Positions 52,048-61,120 of a stretch of DNA of 64,000 nt are shown one piece after another (position 1 is the first letter of the stretch; every line of letters begins with the position of its first letter). Below the pieces are notes generated by a model that saw only the letters and a program-made list of their open reading frames with translations, was not told where the DNA came from and did not search any database. Source of the DNA: Sphingomonas_D zeicaulis (GTDB taxonomy: Bacteria; Pseudomonadota; Alphaproteobacteria; Sphingomonadales; Sphingomonadaceae); contig NZ_JBNPXQ010000001.1 in the NCBI RefSeq assembly GCF_050433225.1, positions 806,001-870,000 of the forward strand, given 5' to 3'. Made by a program: the position numbers and the translations under genes.

Positions 52048-54111
52048 TCAGTCCAGAACAAAGCTGCCCTCCTTCGTCTTGTTCAGCCGTTCGATCAGGT
52101 ATTGCAGCGCCGGATCCTCATCCTCGATCGGCGCCTCTGCCGCGAGCAAGGCGCAGAGTTCGCGCGCGCTGAGGCTGCCCAGCGAGAACAGCATGCGCAT
52201 GCGGTCACGCGCTTCGGACGGCATGTCGGGCACCGGCTCGAACACCTCGATCGGCGTGGAGCGGCCGCGCAAGGTGACCGTCCCCATCGGCCGCCACCAG
52301 TCGAGCCCGGACCGATCCACGGCGTCGCGGCTGGCGAGCACGGTGGTCTTGAGCTGCTTGTTGGCGGCTTCCAGCCGAGCCGCCGTGTTCATGCTGTCAC
52401 CCAGCGCGGTATACTGGATGCGGCCTTCGCCGCCGAAATTGCCCACGATCGCCTCGCCGTAGTGCAGCCCCACCCGCGTGCGCCCGATCGGCGGCAGGCC
52501 CGGCGGCACCGACCGGCGGAATTCCTCGCCCGCCTCGAACATCGCGCGCGCCGCCCGCGCCGCCCGCTCGCCATCGTCGGGGCGGGAGATCGGCGCGCCC
52601 CAGAAGGCGACCACGGCGTCACCGACGAACTTGTCGATCGTGCCGCCATGGCGCAGCACCACCGCGCTCAGCATGTCGAGATAGCGGTTGAGCAGGAGCG
52701 CCACCATCTCCGGCTCGATCGCGTGGCTGAGTTTGGTGAAGCCTTCGAGATCGGTGAACACCACGAAGATGCCGCGCTTCTCGCCGTGGAGCGCGAGCCG
52801 TTCGGGATCGCGCATGATCTCATTGGCGATGTCGCGCGGCAGATATTTGCCGAGCGCGGACTGGGCGAAGCGCCTCTGTTCCGAATTGACCGCGCGCGCG
52901 GCGGAGCTGGCGGCGGTGAAGGCGATCACCCAGCCGACGATCCAGCCGAAGGCCGGCAGGAACTGCGTATCGACGCCCCATTGCTGCATCCAGAACGGCA
53001 CGAGGCCGAAGCTGACGATCTGGAGCACCAGCGCGATCGCCAGCTTCCAGGGCCTGAGATCGGCGAGACTGGTGGCGATCGCGGCGACGACCACCAGCAC
53101 CGACGCCAGCCACAGCGCCCAATCGGGCACATGGCGCATGACGATGCCGTCGAGCTGCTGTGCGAGCATCGTCGCGTGGATCTCGACGCCGGGGATGCGT
53201 TCGTTGAGGTCGGCGGGCTCCTCGCCGGCGGCCATATCCGCGGCGGCGGGCGGGGCGGGGCGCAGGTTGATCGGCGTGTCGAAGCGGTCGATCTCGAGCA
53301 CGTCGGTGCCGATCATCACGATGCGGCCGCGGATCTGCGGCGCGATGAGGGGGGCGGTCTCCGGATCGGCGACGAGGTCGATCGGCAGATTGCTGAACAC
53401 CGGCACCGATGGATCGGCGGGCAGCCGATAGGCGATGCTGCCGGTATAGTTCTTCATCTCAGGGTGGACGCCGCCGGCCAGCGCATTGGCGAAGCTGGGT
53501 GGCAGCCCCGGACGCGGGCGCGGCCAGCTCCGCATCACCCCGTCCTCGGGATCGGGATCGACGATGATGTGCGCGAAGCGGACGTTGGGGTTGCGCACCT
53601 GTACCTTGAAGTTGCGGACGAACTCTTCCTGCCAGAGCTGGATGACGCGTGGTGCCGCCTCATTGGTGGCGAAGGCGAGGTAGGTGGGGATCCGCATCGA
53701 AGCGAGCGCCGCGATCAGTTCGGGATCCTCGGGGCGGGGCTGATCGATCATCACGTCGATGCCGACCGCCTTTGCGCCCATGGCGTCGAGCTGGCGCAGC
53801 GCGCGCGCCAGGATCGCCCGGTCCAGCGGCGATCGGATGCCGGTGTTGCGCAATGTCTCGTCATTATAGGTGACGAGCACGATGCGCTGGTCCTGCCCGA
53901 CCGCGGGCGCTGCAACGAGCAGGCGCATGCCGTAGAAGGCGCGCGCGGCATCCTTGATGAGCGGGATCGACCAGCTGTAACGCGCGACGAAGACTGCGAA
54001 CACCAGGAAGAGGGCGGTGGCGGCCAGCCGCACCCAGCCCGTCTGCCGGATCACCTGCCGTGCGAGCTTCAGCCGCTGCGGCGGCGCCTGGCTGTCATCC
54101 TCCTCCGCCAT
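52048..54111 (-). CDS. CHASE2-domain class III adenylate/guanylate cyclase
   Basis: A 687-aa membrane receptor cyclase. One N-terminal helix (about 28-44) leads to a periplasmic CHASE2 sensor (about 50-325; AKAVGIDVMIDQPRP, IRGRIVMIGTDVLE, PGVEIHATMLAQ). Three helices follow (about 329-400), then a class III catalytic domain (about 440-640). Both metal-binding aspartates are present (VVFTDLEGFT and VGDAVVAFWG), as are the transition-state Asn and Arg (MNTAARLE), so it should be active. It makes cAMP or cGMP in response to an unknown extracytoplasmic signal. It starts 20 bp after the CHAT gene and ends 19 bp before a FecR-like gene. Confidence 0.94.
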   Translation of the reverse strand: MAEEDDSQAPPQRLKLARQVIRQTGWVRLAATALFLVFAVFVARYSWSIPLIKDAARAFYGMRLLVAAPAVGQDQRIVLVTYNDETLRNTGIRSPLDRAILARALRQLDAMGAKAVGIDVMIDQPRPEDPELIAALASMRIPTYLAFATNEAAPRVIQLWQEEFVRNFKVQVRNPNVRFAHIIVDPDPEDGVMRSWPRPRPGLPPSFANALAGGVHPEMKNYTGSIAYRLPADPSVPVFSNLPIDLVADPETAPLIAPQIRGRIVMIGTDVLEIDRFDTPINLRPAPPAAADMAAGEEPADLNERIPGVEIHATMLAQQLDGIVMRHVPDWALWLASVLVVVAAIATSLADLRPWKLAIALVLQIVSFGLVPFWMQQWGVDTQFLPAFGWIVGWVIAFTAASSAARAVNSEQRRFAQSALGKYLPRDIANEIMRDPERLALHGEKRGIFVVFTDLEGFTKLSHAIEPEMVALLLNRYLDMLSAVVLRHGGTIDKFVGDAVVAFWGAPISRPDDGERAARAARAMFEAGEEFRRSVPPGLPPIGRTRVGLHYGEAIVGNFGGEGRIQYTALGDSMNTAARLEAANKQLKTTVLASRDAVDRSGLDWWRPMGTVTLRGRSTPIEVFEPVPDMPSEARDRMRMLFSLGSLSARELCALLAAEAPIEDEDPALQYLIERLNKTKEGSFVLD

Positions 54112-54131
54112 GTCTTCCCCGGCGCCGATCC

Positions 54132-57100
54132 TCAGCGGGCGGCGAGCAGGGGCTGTGCCCCGTCCCCGACCAGCGCGAACCCCGCCCAGTAATAGGGGTG
54201 CGAGGTCAGCGGGTCGTTCATCAGCTTCACCGTCGCGCCGCGCACAGCCTGGCCGATGCTCTCGCCACGGCCATCCTCGAACAGGCTGCTCATCAGCTTC
54301 TGCGTCGCGTCGAAATCGTCGGGCGCGGGCCAGTGGCTGGCGAGCACCGAACGGCCGCCCGCGCCGATGAAGGCGCGCACCAGGCCGTCCATCGCGGTGC
54401 CGCCGCCGGTGGTGACGCCTGCTTCCCGCGTTGCAGCGATCGAGGCCGTGCCCGCGGTGTTGCAGGCCGAAAGGATGACGAGGTCGGCATCGATCTTGAG
54501 GTCGAAGATTTCACCGAAGCTCAGCAGCCCGTCTGATTGACCCGCCGGGCCGAACGAGGTCAGCAGCGCCGGTCGCGCCGGGCAGCCCACGCGCGGCGCG
54601 GTGACGAAGCCATGGGTGGCGAAATGAAGGATGCGATAGCTGCCAAGATCGCCGCGCGAGACGACGTCGGTGTCGGTGAACTTTGCGCCGGTGACGATCG
54701 CGGAAGAGGGATCGCCCAGAGCGTTGCTGGCGGTGCGCAACTCGGCAGCGGAGATCGGCCGGTCCCACGCGGTCAGCGGCCAGTCGCAACCGGTGCTGCC
54801 GGCGCCGCTCATCGACCGGGTTGCGGCGAGCTGCACGCTGCCGCCCACCGGCGCGTTCTGGCCGAAGCCGATATATTGCCGCGTCGCCGCCGACTGGCGG
54901 ACCATGCGCGTGTCGCGGAACGCGCGCGCCGAAACCGCGGTGCTGACCGCGCGGTTGCGGCCCAGCCAGTTGACGCCGCTGACGTCGAACGGATCTGCCC
55001 CCGGCTGCGTGACACGTGCGGCGACGCGCTGCACGCTCGCATCATCCTCGACCAGCAGGTTGACGGGCAGCCGCAGCATGCCGCCATCGGGCTCGAACAC
55101 GAGGTGGGTGATATTGGCGAGATCGGCCGAGACCGGACCCATCAACGACACGAACAGGCTGCGCGCGCTGTCCATGTCGAACGGATAGGTCAGCAACTGG
55201 CCGTTGACCTCGCTGGCGATGGTCTCGCGGATCGAATTCACCTTGGTATCGAGCTCGCCCGAGCTGATCGGCAGGCGATAGGCGGTTGTCAGTGCGGGGG
55301 AGGTGTAGAAGGCGTAGAGCGTGCCGCCGACGGTCAGCAGCTTCATATAGGCTTCGCCGGGCTTCAGCGTTCCCTTGAGGTCGGCGAGCGTCAGCGTCGA
55401 GGCGGCGACCGCGCGGAACTGCGGATAATTGCCGAGCAGAGCCTGCGTCGCCGCCTGCTGCGCCTCGAGCTGGATCAGCGAGGTGCGGATCGCGTTGACG
55501 TCGACAGGGGCGACGCCCTCCTGTTCGACGCGCATCGTCGCCTGCGCCAGTTCGATGCGGTTGCGCTCGATGTCGCGCGACAAGGTTACCGACTGGCGGA
55601 ACAGCCGCGCCGCCTCGCTGCCGCCCTCGCTCAGTTCGCGGGCAAGCACCGCCTGGGTATCGGCAACGCCGGGGCGGACGAACACCTGGCTGGCGAGGAA
55701 GAAATCGTCGGCCAGCGCCGGATTGGCGGGCATCCGCTCGACGAGCAGCGCATAATAGGGCGCGATCTGGTTGGCGATGCCGGTGATCGAGCCGCCATTG
55801 CTGCTGGCGGAGCGGATCACCTCGGCATAGATCGCCATCGCCGCATCGGCCTGCTCGTGCCGCGCGAGGTACGCGGCCAGCCGCGCGCGCGCGCCGTTGA
55901 CCGCGCTGGTTTCGGGATATTGGGTCTGCAGCAGCGTCAGCGCCTCGCGCAGCCGCGCCTCGCCGCCGGCGACATTGCCGCTGGCCTCTTCGGCCAGCGC
56001 TATTTCGGCGAGTATCTGCGCGCGCAGGCGGGTGATCGAAACGATCCGCCCCTCGCGCACCGCCACCGCATCGGTGAGCGCCTTTTCCAGCGCGGTCCGC
56101 GCCTCGGCGGGGCGGCCCTGGAGCCGCCAGATCGTCCCGCGAAGCTGGCCGGCCTGCGCATCGAGGATCGCCGCACGCTCCACCGGGGTCAGCGCGGTGC
56201 TCTCGGTCGCGCCGAGCCGCTGGGCGACGGGCAGGCCGCTGTTGATCTCGGCGGCGACGTCGGCGCCGATCTCGATCGCCGAGCCGCGCACGGGGATCGG
56301 ATCGTCCATCTGCGCCATCGGCTTGTCGAGCACCGCCAGCGCCTCGGGCAGCTTCTGCTGGTTGAGCAGGTGGAGCGCCATGAAGTTGCGCCGCAGCCGG
56401 GATTCCACCCTGTCGCTGGTCGGGACGCGCTCCGCCTCGGCGAACAACCGGTCAGCTTCCGCGAACTCGCCGAGATTGGACTTCTGCAACGCCTGGTTGA
56501 TCAGATATTCGCCCGACCGCTCACGCTGCGCCTCGTCCTGCCCCGCGCGCTGCTGCAAGGTCGCGAAGAATTCGGCCGCCTCGGCATAGTCGCCGCTGGC
56601 GTTGCGGCGATAGCCCTCGGCCAGCGCCTGATCGGGATCGAGCGTGCCGGCCTGCACGCGCGCGAACGCTGCGGGGTTGGAGACCGAGGTCGTCGCGACC
56701 GTGACCATGCCATCGGCGATGCGATCGTCGACGATCGTGCGCAGGCCGAGCGCGAGCGCGCTGTCATAGCCCGCAAGCCCTTCGGCGACGTAGAGCGTGC
56801 GGCCCTTGCGATAGGTGTAGGCGGTATATTCGACCTCGGCGGCCTTCAGGCGGCAGCGCGTGACCGACACCGGCCCGAGCCCGGGGATGCTGCCCTGGCC
56901 CTCCGCGCCGCAATCGACCTCCTTCGCGCGCGCATCCGCCAGGCGCGCCATCAGGTCGGGCTGGTCGGTGCGCAGCGCATACAGTTTGGCGATGGGGCGG
57001 GCGGCATCGCGGCACACCACGGTCCAGGCGCGATCGAACATGCCCTTCAGCGCCGGATCGCGGCTGGCATTCTGCGCCTGGCAGAGCACGCCGCCGCCGG

Positions 57101-57227
57101 TGCCGAGGCGGAAGCTGTCGAGCAGGCTGGGCGCCATCATCTGCGCATGGGCAACGCCGGAAAGGGCGGTGCCGCAGAACAGCGCAGCGACGAGCGGAAG
57201 TGAGGCAAGCAACGGACGAGCGCGCAC
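54132..57227 (-). CDS. Exported CHAT-domain (caspase-fold) protein with helical repeats
   Basis: A 1031-aa protein with a signal peptide (cut near GVAHA). Residues about 40-190 are unassigned with paired cysteines. About 195-530 are TPR-like helical repeats (YRRNASGDYAEAAEFFATL, LNQQKLPEALAVL). About 680-1025 are a CHAT domain. The caspase-type dyad is intact: His in ILHFATHGF (about 870) and Cys in VILSACNTAG (about 921), with the later SHWPAPDD segment typical of CHAT. It is a probable cysteine peptidase located in the periplasm or outside. GTG at 57227 follows AGGGAGA at 6-bp spacing; an earlier GTG at 57254 is less likely. It leads the long minus-strand cluster. Confidence 0.92.
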   Translation of the reverse strand: MRARPLLASLPLVAALFCGTALSGVAHAQMMAPSLLDSFRLGTGGGVLCQAQNASRDPALKGMFDRAWTVVCRDAARPIAKLYALRTDQPDLMARLADARAKEVDCGAEGQGSIPGLGPVSVTRCRLKAAEVEYTAYTYRKGRTLYVAEGLAGYDSALALGLRTIVDDRIADGMVTVATTSVSNPAAFARVQAGTLDPDQALAEGYRRNASGDYAEAAEFFATLQQRAGQDEAQRERSGEYLINQALQKSNLGEFAEADRLFAEAERVPTSDRVESRLRRNFMALHLLNQQKLPEALAVLDKPMAQMDDPIPVRGSAIEIGADVAAEINSGLPVAQRLGATESTALTPVERAAILDAQAGQLRGTIWRLQGRPAEARTALEKALTDAVAVREGRIVSITRLRAQILAEIALAEEASGNVAGGEARLREALTLLQTQYPETSAVNGARARLAAYLARHEQADAAMAIYAEVIRSASSNGGSITGIANQIAPYYALLVERMPANPALADDFFLASQVFVRPGVADTQAVLARELSEGGSEAARLFRQSVTLSRDIERNRIELAQATMRVEQEGVAPVDVNAIRTSLIQLEAQQAATQALLGNYPQFRAVAASTLTLADLKGTLKPGEAYMKLLTVGGTLYAFYTSPALTTAYRLPISSGELDTKVNSIRETIASEVNGQLLTYPFDMDSARSLFVSLMGPVSADLANITHLVFEPDGGMLRLPVNLLVEDDASVQRVAARVTQPGADPFDVSGVNWLGRNRAVSTAVSARAFRDTRMVRQSAATRQYIGFGQNAPVGGSVQLAATRSMSGAGSTGCDWPLTAWDRPISAAELRTASNALGDPSSAIVTGAKFTDTDVVSRGDLGSYRILHFATHGFVTAPRVGCPARPALLTSFGPAGQSDGLLSFGEIFDLKIDADLVILSACNTAGTASIAATREAGVTTGGGTAMDGLVRAFIGAGGRSVLASHWPAPDDFDATQKLMSSLFEDGRGESIGQAVRGATVKLMNDPLTSHPYYWAGFALVGDGAQPLLAAR

Positions 57228-57322
57228 AACAGATCTCCCTGCCGGCCAGACCACGGCGACATGCCGATTCCAGCCGGGCCAACATCTTGCGCCCGTCTTT
57301 TGTTCTTACGACTCGGCGATCA

Positions 57323-57350
57323 GAATACAGCAGCCACCGGGAATGTCGAA
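57323..57350 (-). promoter_or_regulatory. Candidate promoter for the CHAT-cyclase-TPS cluster
   Basis: On the minus strand TCGACA (57345-57350) and TATTCT (57323-57328) are separated by 16 bp, resembling sigma-70 boxes. They lie about 95 bp before the CHAT start, inside the 229-bp divergent gap to the sigma-factor gene. Confidence 0.3.
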
Positions 57351-57456
57351 CCCGAAGGCGCGGCCGCGCTTGGCCGTTGGCGCATCCGCATGATGTGCAT
57401 TCCCAAGGCATTACACCCCGCTTGTGCGCGTCCGCAGCGCATGCAAGGCAAGGCCC

Positions 57457-58014
57457 ATGGATGGGGAGAGCACTGTCGAGTTGGTCGTGCGCTGGCGTGG
57501 GGGCGATGTCTCCGCGCGCGACCGGCTGGTGACGCGCCTCTATCCCGAACTCGCCCAGATCGCGGCGGCGCGGCTGCGCGGCGAGCGGAACAGTTCGCTG
57601 TCCACCGGCGACCTGATCAACGAGGCGGTGGTGCGGCTGATGCGGATCGAGCGCATCGACCTGGCCGACCGCGCCCATTTCATGGCGCTCGCCTCGCGGC
57701 TGATGCGCAACGCGCTGGTCGACCATGCCCGCGCCCGCGATTCCGACAAGCGCCGCCACGTGAAGGTGGAATTGTGCACCCAGATCGAGGGCGACCGTCG
57801 CTTTGACCTGATTCACCTGGAAACCGCGCTTATTCGTCTGGGGGCGATCGACCCTCAACTGACGGAGCTGGTCGAGATGCGGTATTTCGGAGGAATGTCG
57901 ATGGGGGATGTCGCGCTGGTGGCGGGCATGTCGGAAGCGACCGCGAAGCGGCGCTGGCAGGTGGCGCGCGCATGGCTGCTCGACGCCATCGACAATCCGG
58001 TGGGTGATGACTGA
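57457..58014 (+). CDS. ECF-type RNA polymerase sigma factor, kinase-associated subfamily
   Basis: A 185-aa sigma factor with region 2 (about 20-85; LYPELAQIAAARLRGERNSSLSTGDLINEAVVRLM) and region 4 (about 125-180; VEMRYFGGMSMGDVALVAGMSEATAKRRWQVARAWL), but no region 3. The pattern LINEAVVRLM and the R/W-rich region 4 fit the subfamily that is commonly next to Ser/Thr kinase genes (resembling TIGR02999). The ATG at 57457 is used with AAGG upstream. Its end overlaps the kinase gene start by 8 bp. There is no anti-sigma factor gene, so the kinase may control it by phosphorylation (inference). The minus-strand cluster is an obvious candidate target. Confidence 0.9.
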   Translation: MDGESTVELVVRWRGGDVSARDRLVTRLYPELAQIAAARLRGERNSSLSTGDLINEAVVRLMRIERIDLADRAHFMALASRLMRNALVDHARARDSDKRRHVKVELCTQIEGDRRFDLIHLETALIRLGAIDPQLTELVEMRYFGGMSMGDVALVAGMSEATAKRRWQVARAWLLDAIDNPVGDD

Positions 58015-60391
58015 TCCGGCAATCGAGCGCGCCGCGATCGCGCTGTTCGAACGGATGCTCGATGTCGATGAAGTCGATCGCCCCGGCTGGCTGGAGCGCG
58101 AGACCGTGGGCGAACCGGCGCTGAGGCTGCGGGTGCTGGCGATGGCGGCGGCCGACCGCGCGGCGGAACTGCGCACCGGCGGCGCAGTCGACATGGTGGC
58201 GGAACCGCCGCCGCCCGAGCGCGTCGGCGCCTATCGCATCACCGGCCGCATCGGCGGCGGCGGCATGGGCGCGGTCTATCGCGGCGAGCGCGCCACCGGC
58301 GATTTCGTCCATGCGGTGGCGATCAAGCTGATCAAGCCCGGCCTGCTCTCCGAGCGGCTGGTCGAGCGTTTCCGCCGCGAGCGCCAGACGATGGCGCAGC
58401 TTTCGCACCCAAACATCGCGCAGCTCTATGATGGCGGCGAGACCGAGGCGGGCGCGCCCTACATCATCATGGAATTGGTCGACGGCCTGCCGCTGCTGCA
58501 ATGGGCGGACGGGCAGGGCGCGAGCCCGGCGGAACGGCTGAGGCTGTTCCGCGACATTTGCGCAGCGGTCGGCTTTGCGCACCGCAACCTCATCGTCCAC
58601 CGCGATCTCACCCCGTCCAACATCCTCGTCACGCGTGACGGCACCGCCAAGCTGATCGACTTCGGCATCGCTAAGCCAGCGGACGACGATGCCGCACCGC
58701 AGCCGGTCTCCGGCCCGTCGATCAGCAGCCTCAGCCTGACGCCGGGCTATGCCGCGCCCGAACGGATGACGAGTGCACGGGTGACGACCGCAGCGGACGT
58801 CTATTCGCTGGGCAAGTTGCTGGCAAAATTGCTGCCGCCCGACATGCGGGATGCCGATCTCGACGCGATCGTGGCGCGTGCGACCGCCGAGCGGCAGGAG
58901 GATCGCTATCCGACCGCCGAGGCGCTGGGCGAGGATGTCGCGCGCTGGGCCGGGGGCTTCCCGGTGATCGCGGTGGGGGGCGGTCGCCGTTATCGCTTCC
59001 GCCGCTTCCTCGGGCGTCACCGCTTCGGCGTGGCAATGGCGACGCTGGCGCTGGTTGCGCTTGTGGCGGCGCTGGGGCTCACCGCCGATGCCTATCGGCG
59101 CGCGGAGGCAGCGCGCGTTGCCGAGGCGCAACGCTTCGAGCAGTTGCGGAGCCTTGCCCGCTATGTCATTTCCGAACTCGACGGGCGGCTGCGGCGTGTC
59201 GTCGGGAGCAATGCGGCGCGCGTCGACCTTGCAGCGCGCGCGCAATCCTATCTCTCCGTGCTCGCCGACACGCCCGGTGCCTCGCCCACGCTGCGGCTGG
59301 AGGCGGCGCAGGGGCTCGTCACTTTGGCCGGGCTGCAGGGCGTGCCGACCGAGCCCAATCTCGGCCAGGTGGCGCAGGCGCGCGCCAATCTGACGCGCGC
59401 CATCGCGATGTTGCGTGCGCCGGGGCTGCCGCAGCCGGCGGCGGCGGTGAGCCTTTCCGAAGCTTTGGCTTACTATGCGATGGTCAAGGCGCATTCGGAC
59501 AGCGACACCGGCGTGGGCGGCGCGGTCGCCGGCGAGGCCGAGCGGATATTGGACGCGGTCCCCACCTCCTCCCGGGATGGAAGCTGGCATGCGGCACGCA
59601 GCCGCTTGCGCCGGGCGCAGCTCGAGCTGGCGATATTGGCGCAGGATCCCGATCTCGTGCTCCGCCGCGCGGACCGGCTGGAGCGTGATATCGGCAGTTG
59701 GCCCAACAACATGCGCAAGGGCCGCGCCGCCGCCTTCGATCGCGCCGCAGCATCACATTATCGCGCGCTCGCCGCCTATTTCACCGAGGATCTCGCCAAG
59801 GGGCTGGCGTTCATCCGCGACGCCGAACAGCGCCTGACGCGCCTCGAGGCGGCCGAGCCCAATGATCCGATGGTGCTGCAACTCATCGCCTTCAACGCCT
59901 ATTTCGGCTTCGGCATCGCATCCGGCCTGCCCGCCGAGCAGCGCGAAGCCGAGCGGTTGGTGGCAGCGGCGAGCGCGAGCGTCGACCAACTGCTGCGCAT
60001 CGAGCCCAATGACCGCACCTTGCGCGCGCTGGCGACGACCGTGCGCAGCGCGCGCGCGCAGATGCTGAGCAGCCAAGGCAAGCATCAGGACGCGGTGGCG
60101 CTCCAGCGCGGCGTCGTGAGCCTCTACGAGCAGATGTTGCGCGACGATCCGCGTGTTTCCACCCAAAATCGTCTCGTCACCGCGCAGTTCACGCTGCTGC
60201 GCGTTGCGCTGGCTGCGGGCGACCGGCAGTTGGTCTGCGACAGCGCGACCAGCGGCCTCGCCGCCCTTCGCCGGCTCGCGGCGAGGGGCGCACTGAACGG
60301 CAACAACGAAGCGCATCGGCCGACATTGGAGGCGGTGGTCGCTGCCTGCAGCGGCGGCATGCCTGTCACACGTATGCGCGACACGATCTGA
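58007..60391 (+). CDS. Transmembrane Ser/Thr protein kinase with C-terminal helical sensor domain
   Basis: A 794-aa Hanks-type kinase. Kinase domain about 75-325: glycine loop GGGGMG (83-88), Lys107, HRD (198-200), Asn205, DFG (218-220) and APE (250-252), so it should be active. A leader of about 70 residues precedes it. A single helix (about 340-362) anchors it, and about 430 residues of helical, TPR-like sequence follow outside the membrane. The first part of that domain (YVISELDGRLRRVVGSNAARVDLAARAQSYL) is the dimer-linker type often seen in such kinases. The ATG at 58007 lies inside the end of the sigma-factor gene; the frame is open further upstream only as a shadow of that gene. Confidence 0.92.
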   Translation: MTDPAIERAAIALFERMLDVDEVDRPGWLERETVGEPALRLRVLAMAAADRAAELRTGGAVDMVAEPPPPERVGAYRITGRIGGGGMGAVYRGERATGDFVHAVAIKLIKPGLLSERLVERFRRERQTMAQLSHPNIAQLYDGGETEAGAPYIIMELVDGLPLLQWADGQGASPAERLRLFRDICAAVGFAHRNLIVHRDLTPSNILVTRDGTAKLIDFGIAKPADDDAAPQPVSGPSISSLSLTPGYAAPERMTSARVTTAADVYSLGKLLAKLLPPDMRDADLDAIVARATAERQEDRYPTAEALGEDVARWAGGFPVIAVGGGRRYRFRRFLGRHRFGVAMATLALVALVAALGLTADAYRRAEAARVAEAQRFEQLRSLARYVISELDGRLRRVVGSNAARVDLAARAQSYLSVLADTPGASPTLRLEAAQGLVTLAGLQGVPTEPNLGQVAQARANLTRAIAMLRAPGLPQPAAAVSLSEALAYYAMVKAHSDSDTGVGGAVAGEAERILDAVPTSSRDGSWHAARSRLRRAQLELAILAQDPDLVLRRADRLERDIGSWPNNMRKGRAAAFDRAAASHYRALAAYFTEDLAKGLAFIRDAEQRLTRLEAAEPNDPMVLQLIAFNAYFGFGIASGLPAEQREAERLVAAASASVDQLLRIEPNDRTLRALATTVRSARAQMLSSQGKHQDAVALQRGVVSLYEQMLRDDPRVSTQNRLVTAQFTLLRVALAAGDRQLVCDSATSGLAALRRLAARGALNGNNEAHRPTLEAVVAACSGGMPVTRMRDTI

Positions 60392-60566
60392 CACTCGACG
60401 TGCATGGCACGCTCCCTTTCCACACGCGCGAGTGACAATCCTTCGATCTGCCGCTCGCGATTGAGAGGAGGCCGAGCGGTGTCGCAATTATCCAATAGAT
60501 GTGGCCCGAAAGGCGTAGGATATCGCGTCGCCCGTCGCAAAGACGCGCGGCACGAGGGGGTGCTGC

Positions 60567-61106
60567 ATGCCGATCAGCAACACGGGTTGGGAAATCCTGA
60601 TCGTCCGCAAGTCGACGCAGAAGCGCGCCAGCGACGGCAAGGTTCGCACGATCGGGCTCTATCAGGTCTTCCATGATGGCGCGCCGGTCGCCGAGCTTTC
60701 GGGGATGACTGCGGAATCGCGGGGGCCGAGCTCCAACGAGACGAAGGGCGTCCGCATCAAGCCGGGCCGCTATCCGCTGGCGACGCAGGCGGGCGGCAAA
60801 TATTCGACGCTGAACTATACCAGCAACGAGAACCAGGCGGCGATCCGCAAGCCGGGCATCGAACTGCTGAAGACGGGCGATCGCAGCGAGATCTTGATTC
60901 ACCCCGGCATCGGCTTTCTCGCCTCGATCGGCTGCATCAACCTGTGCAAGGATCTGCCTGATGCGAGCGAGCCGATTTCCTATGGCGGCAGCCGCCGGCG
61001 GGTGATCGCGCTGATCGACGACATGAAGCAGTTCCTCTCCGGCTTCCCCGCCGCGGACGGCGAGCCGATCCCAAACGCCTTCGCGGTGATCGAAGACAAT
61101 CTCTGA
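60567..61106 (+). CDS. YkuD/DUF5675-like small protein with HPG...SxGC motif
   Basis: A 179-aa protein without a signal peptide. Residues 112-124 read HPGIGFLASIGCI: a His-Pro-Gly, a Ser120 and Cys123 in the spacing of L,D-transpeptidase (YkuD) active sites and of DUF5675, preceded by a basic GVRIKPGRYPL strand. The fold is therefore probably YkuD-like with a Cys nucleophile, acting on a peptide or peptidoglycan-like substrate (inference). It opens a three-gene operon with a metallopeptidase and an MBL protein, 14 bp before the next gene. GAGGGGG precedes the ATG. It is not a standard secreted peptidoglycan transpeptidase, which would carry a signal. Confidence 0.68.
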   Translation: MPISNTGWEILIVRKSTQKRASDGKVRTIGLYQVFHDGAPVAELSGMTAESRGPSSNETKGVRIKPGRYPLATQAGGKYSTLNYTSNENQAAIRKPGIELLKTGDRSEILIHPGIGFLASIGCINLCKDLPDASEPISYGGSRRRVIALIDDMKQFLSGFPAADGEPIPNAFAVIEDNL

Positions 61107-61120
61107 GCGGAGGCGCGACG

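Noticed and set aside
54537..57203. An 888-codon open frame opposite the CHAT gene, and a similar one (42251-44902) opposite tpsA
   Set aside because: Both are composition-driven shadows of GC-rich genes. The CHAT dyad and the TpsA features are on the other strand.
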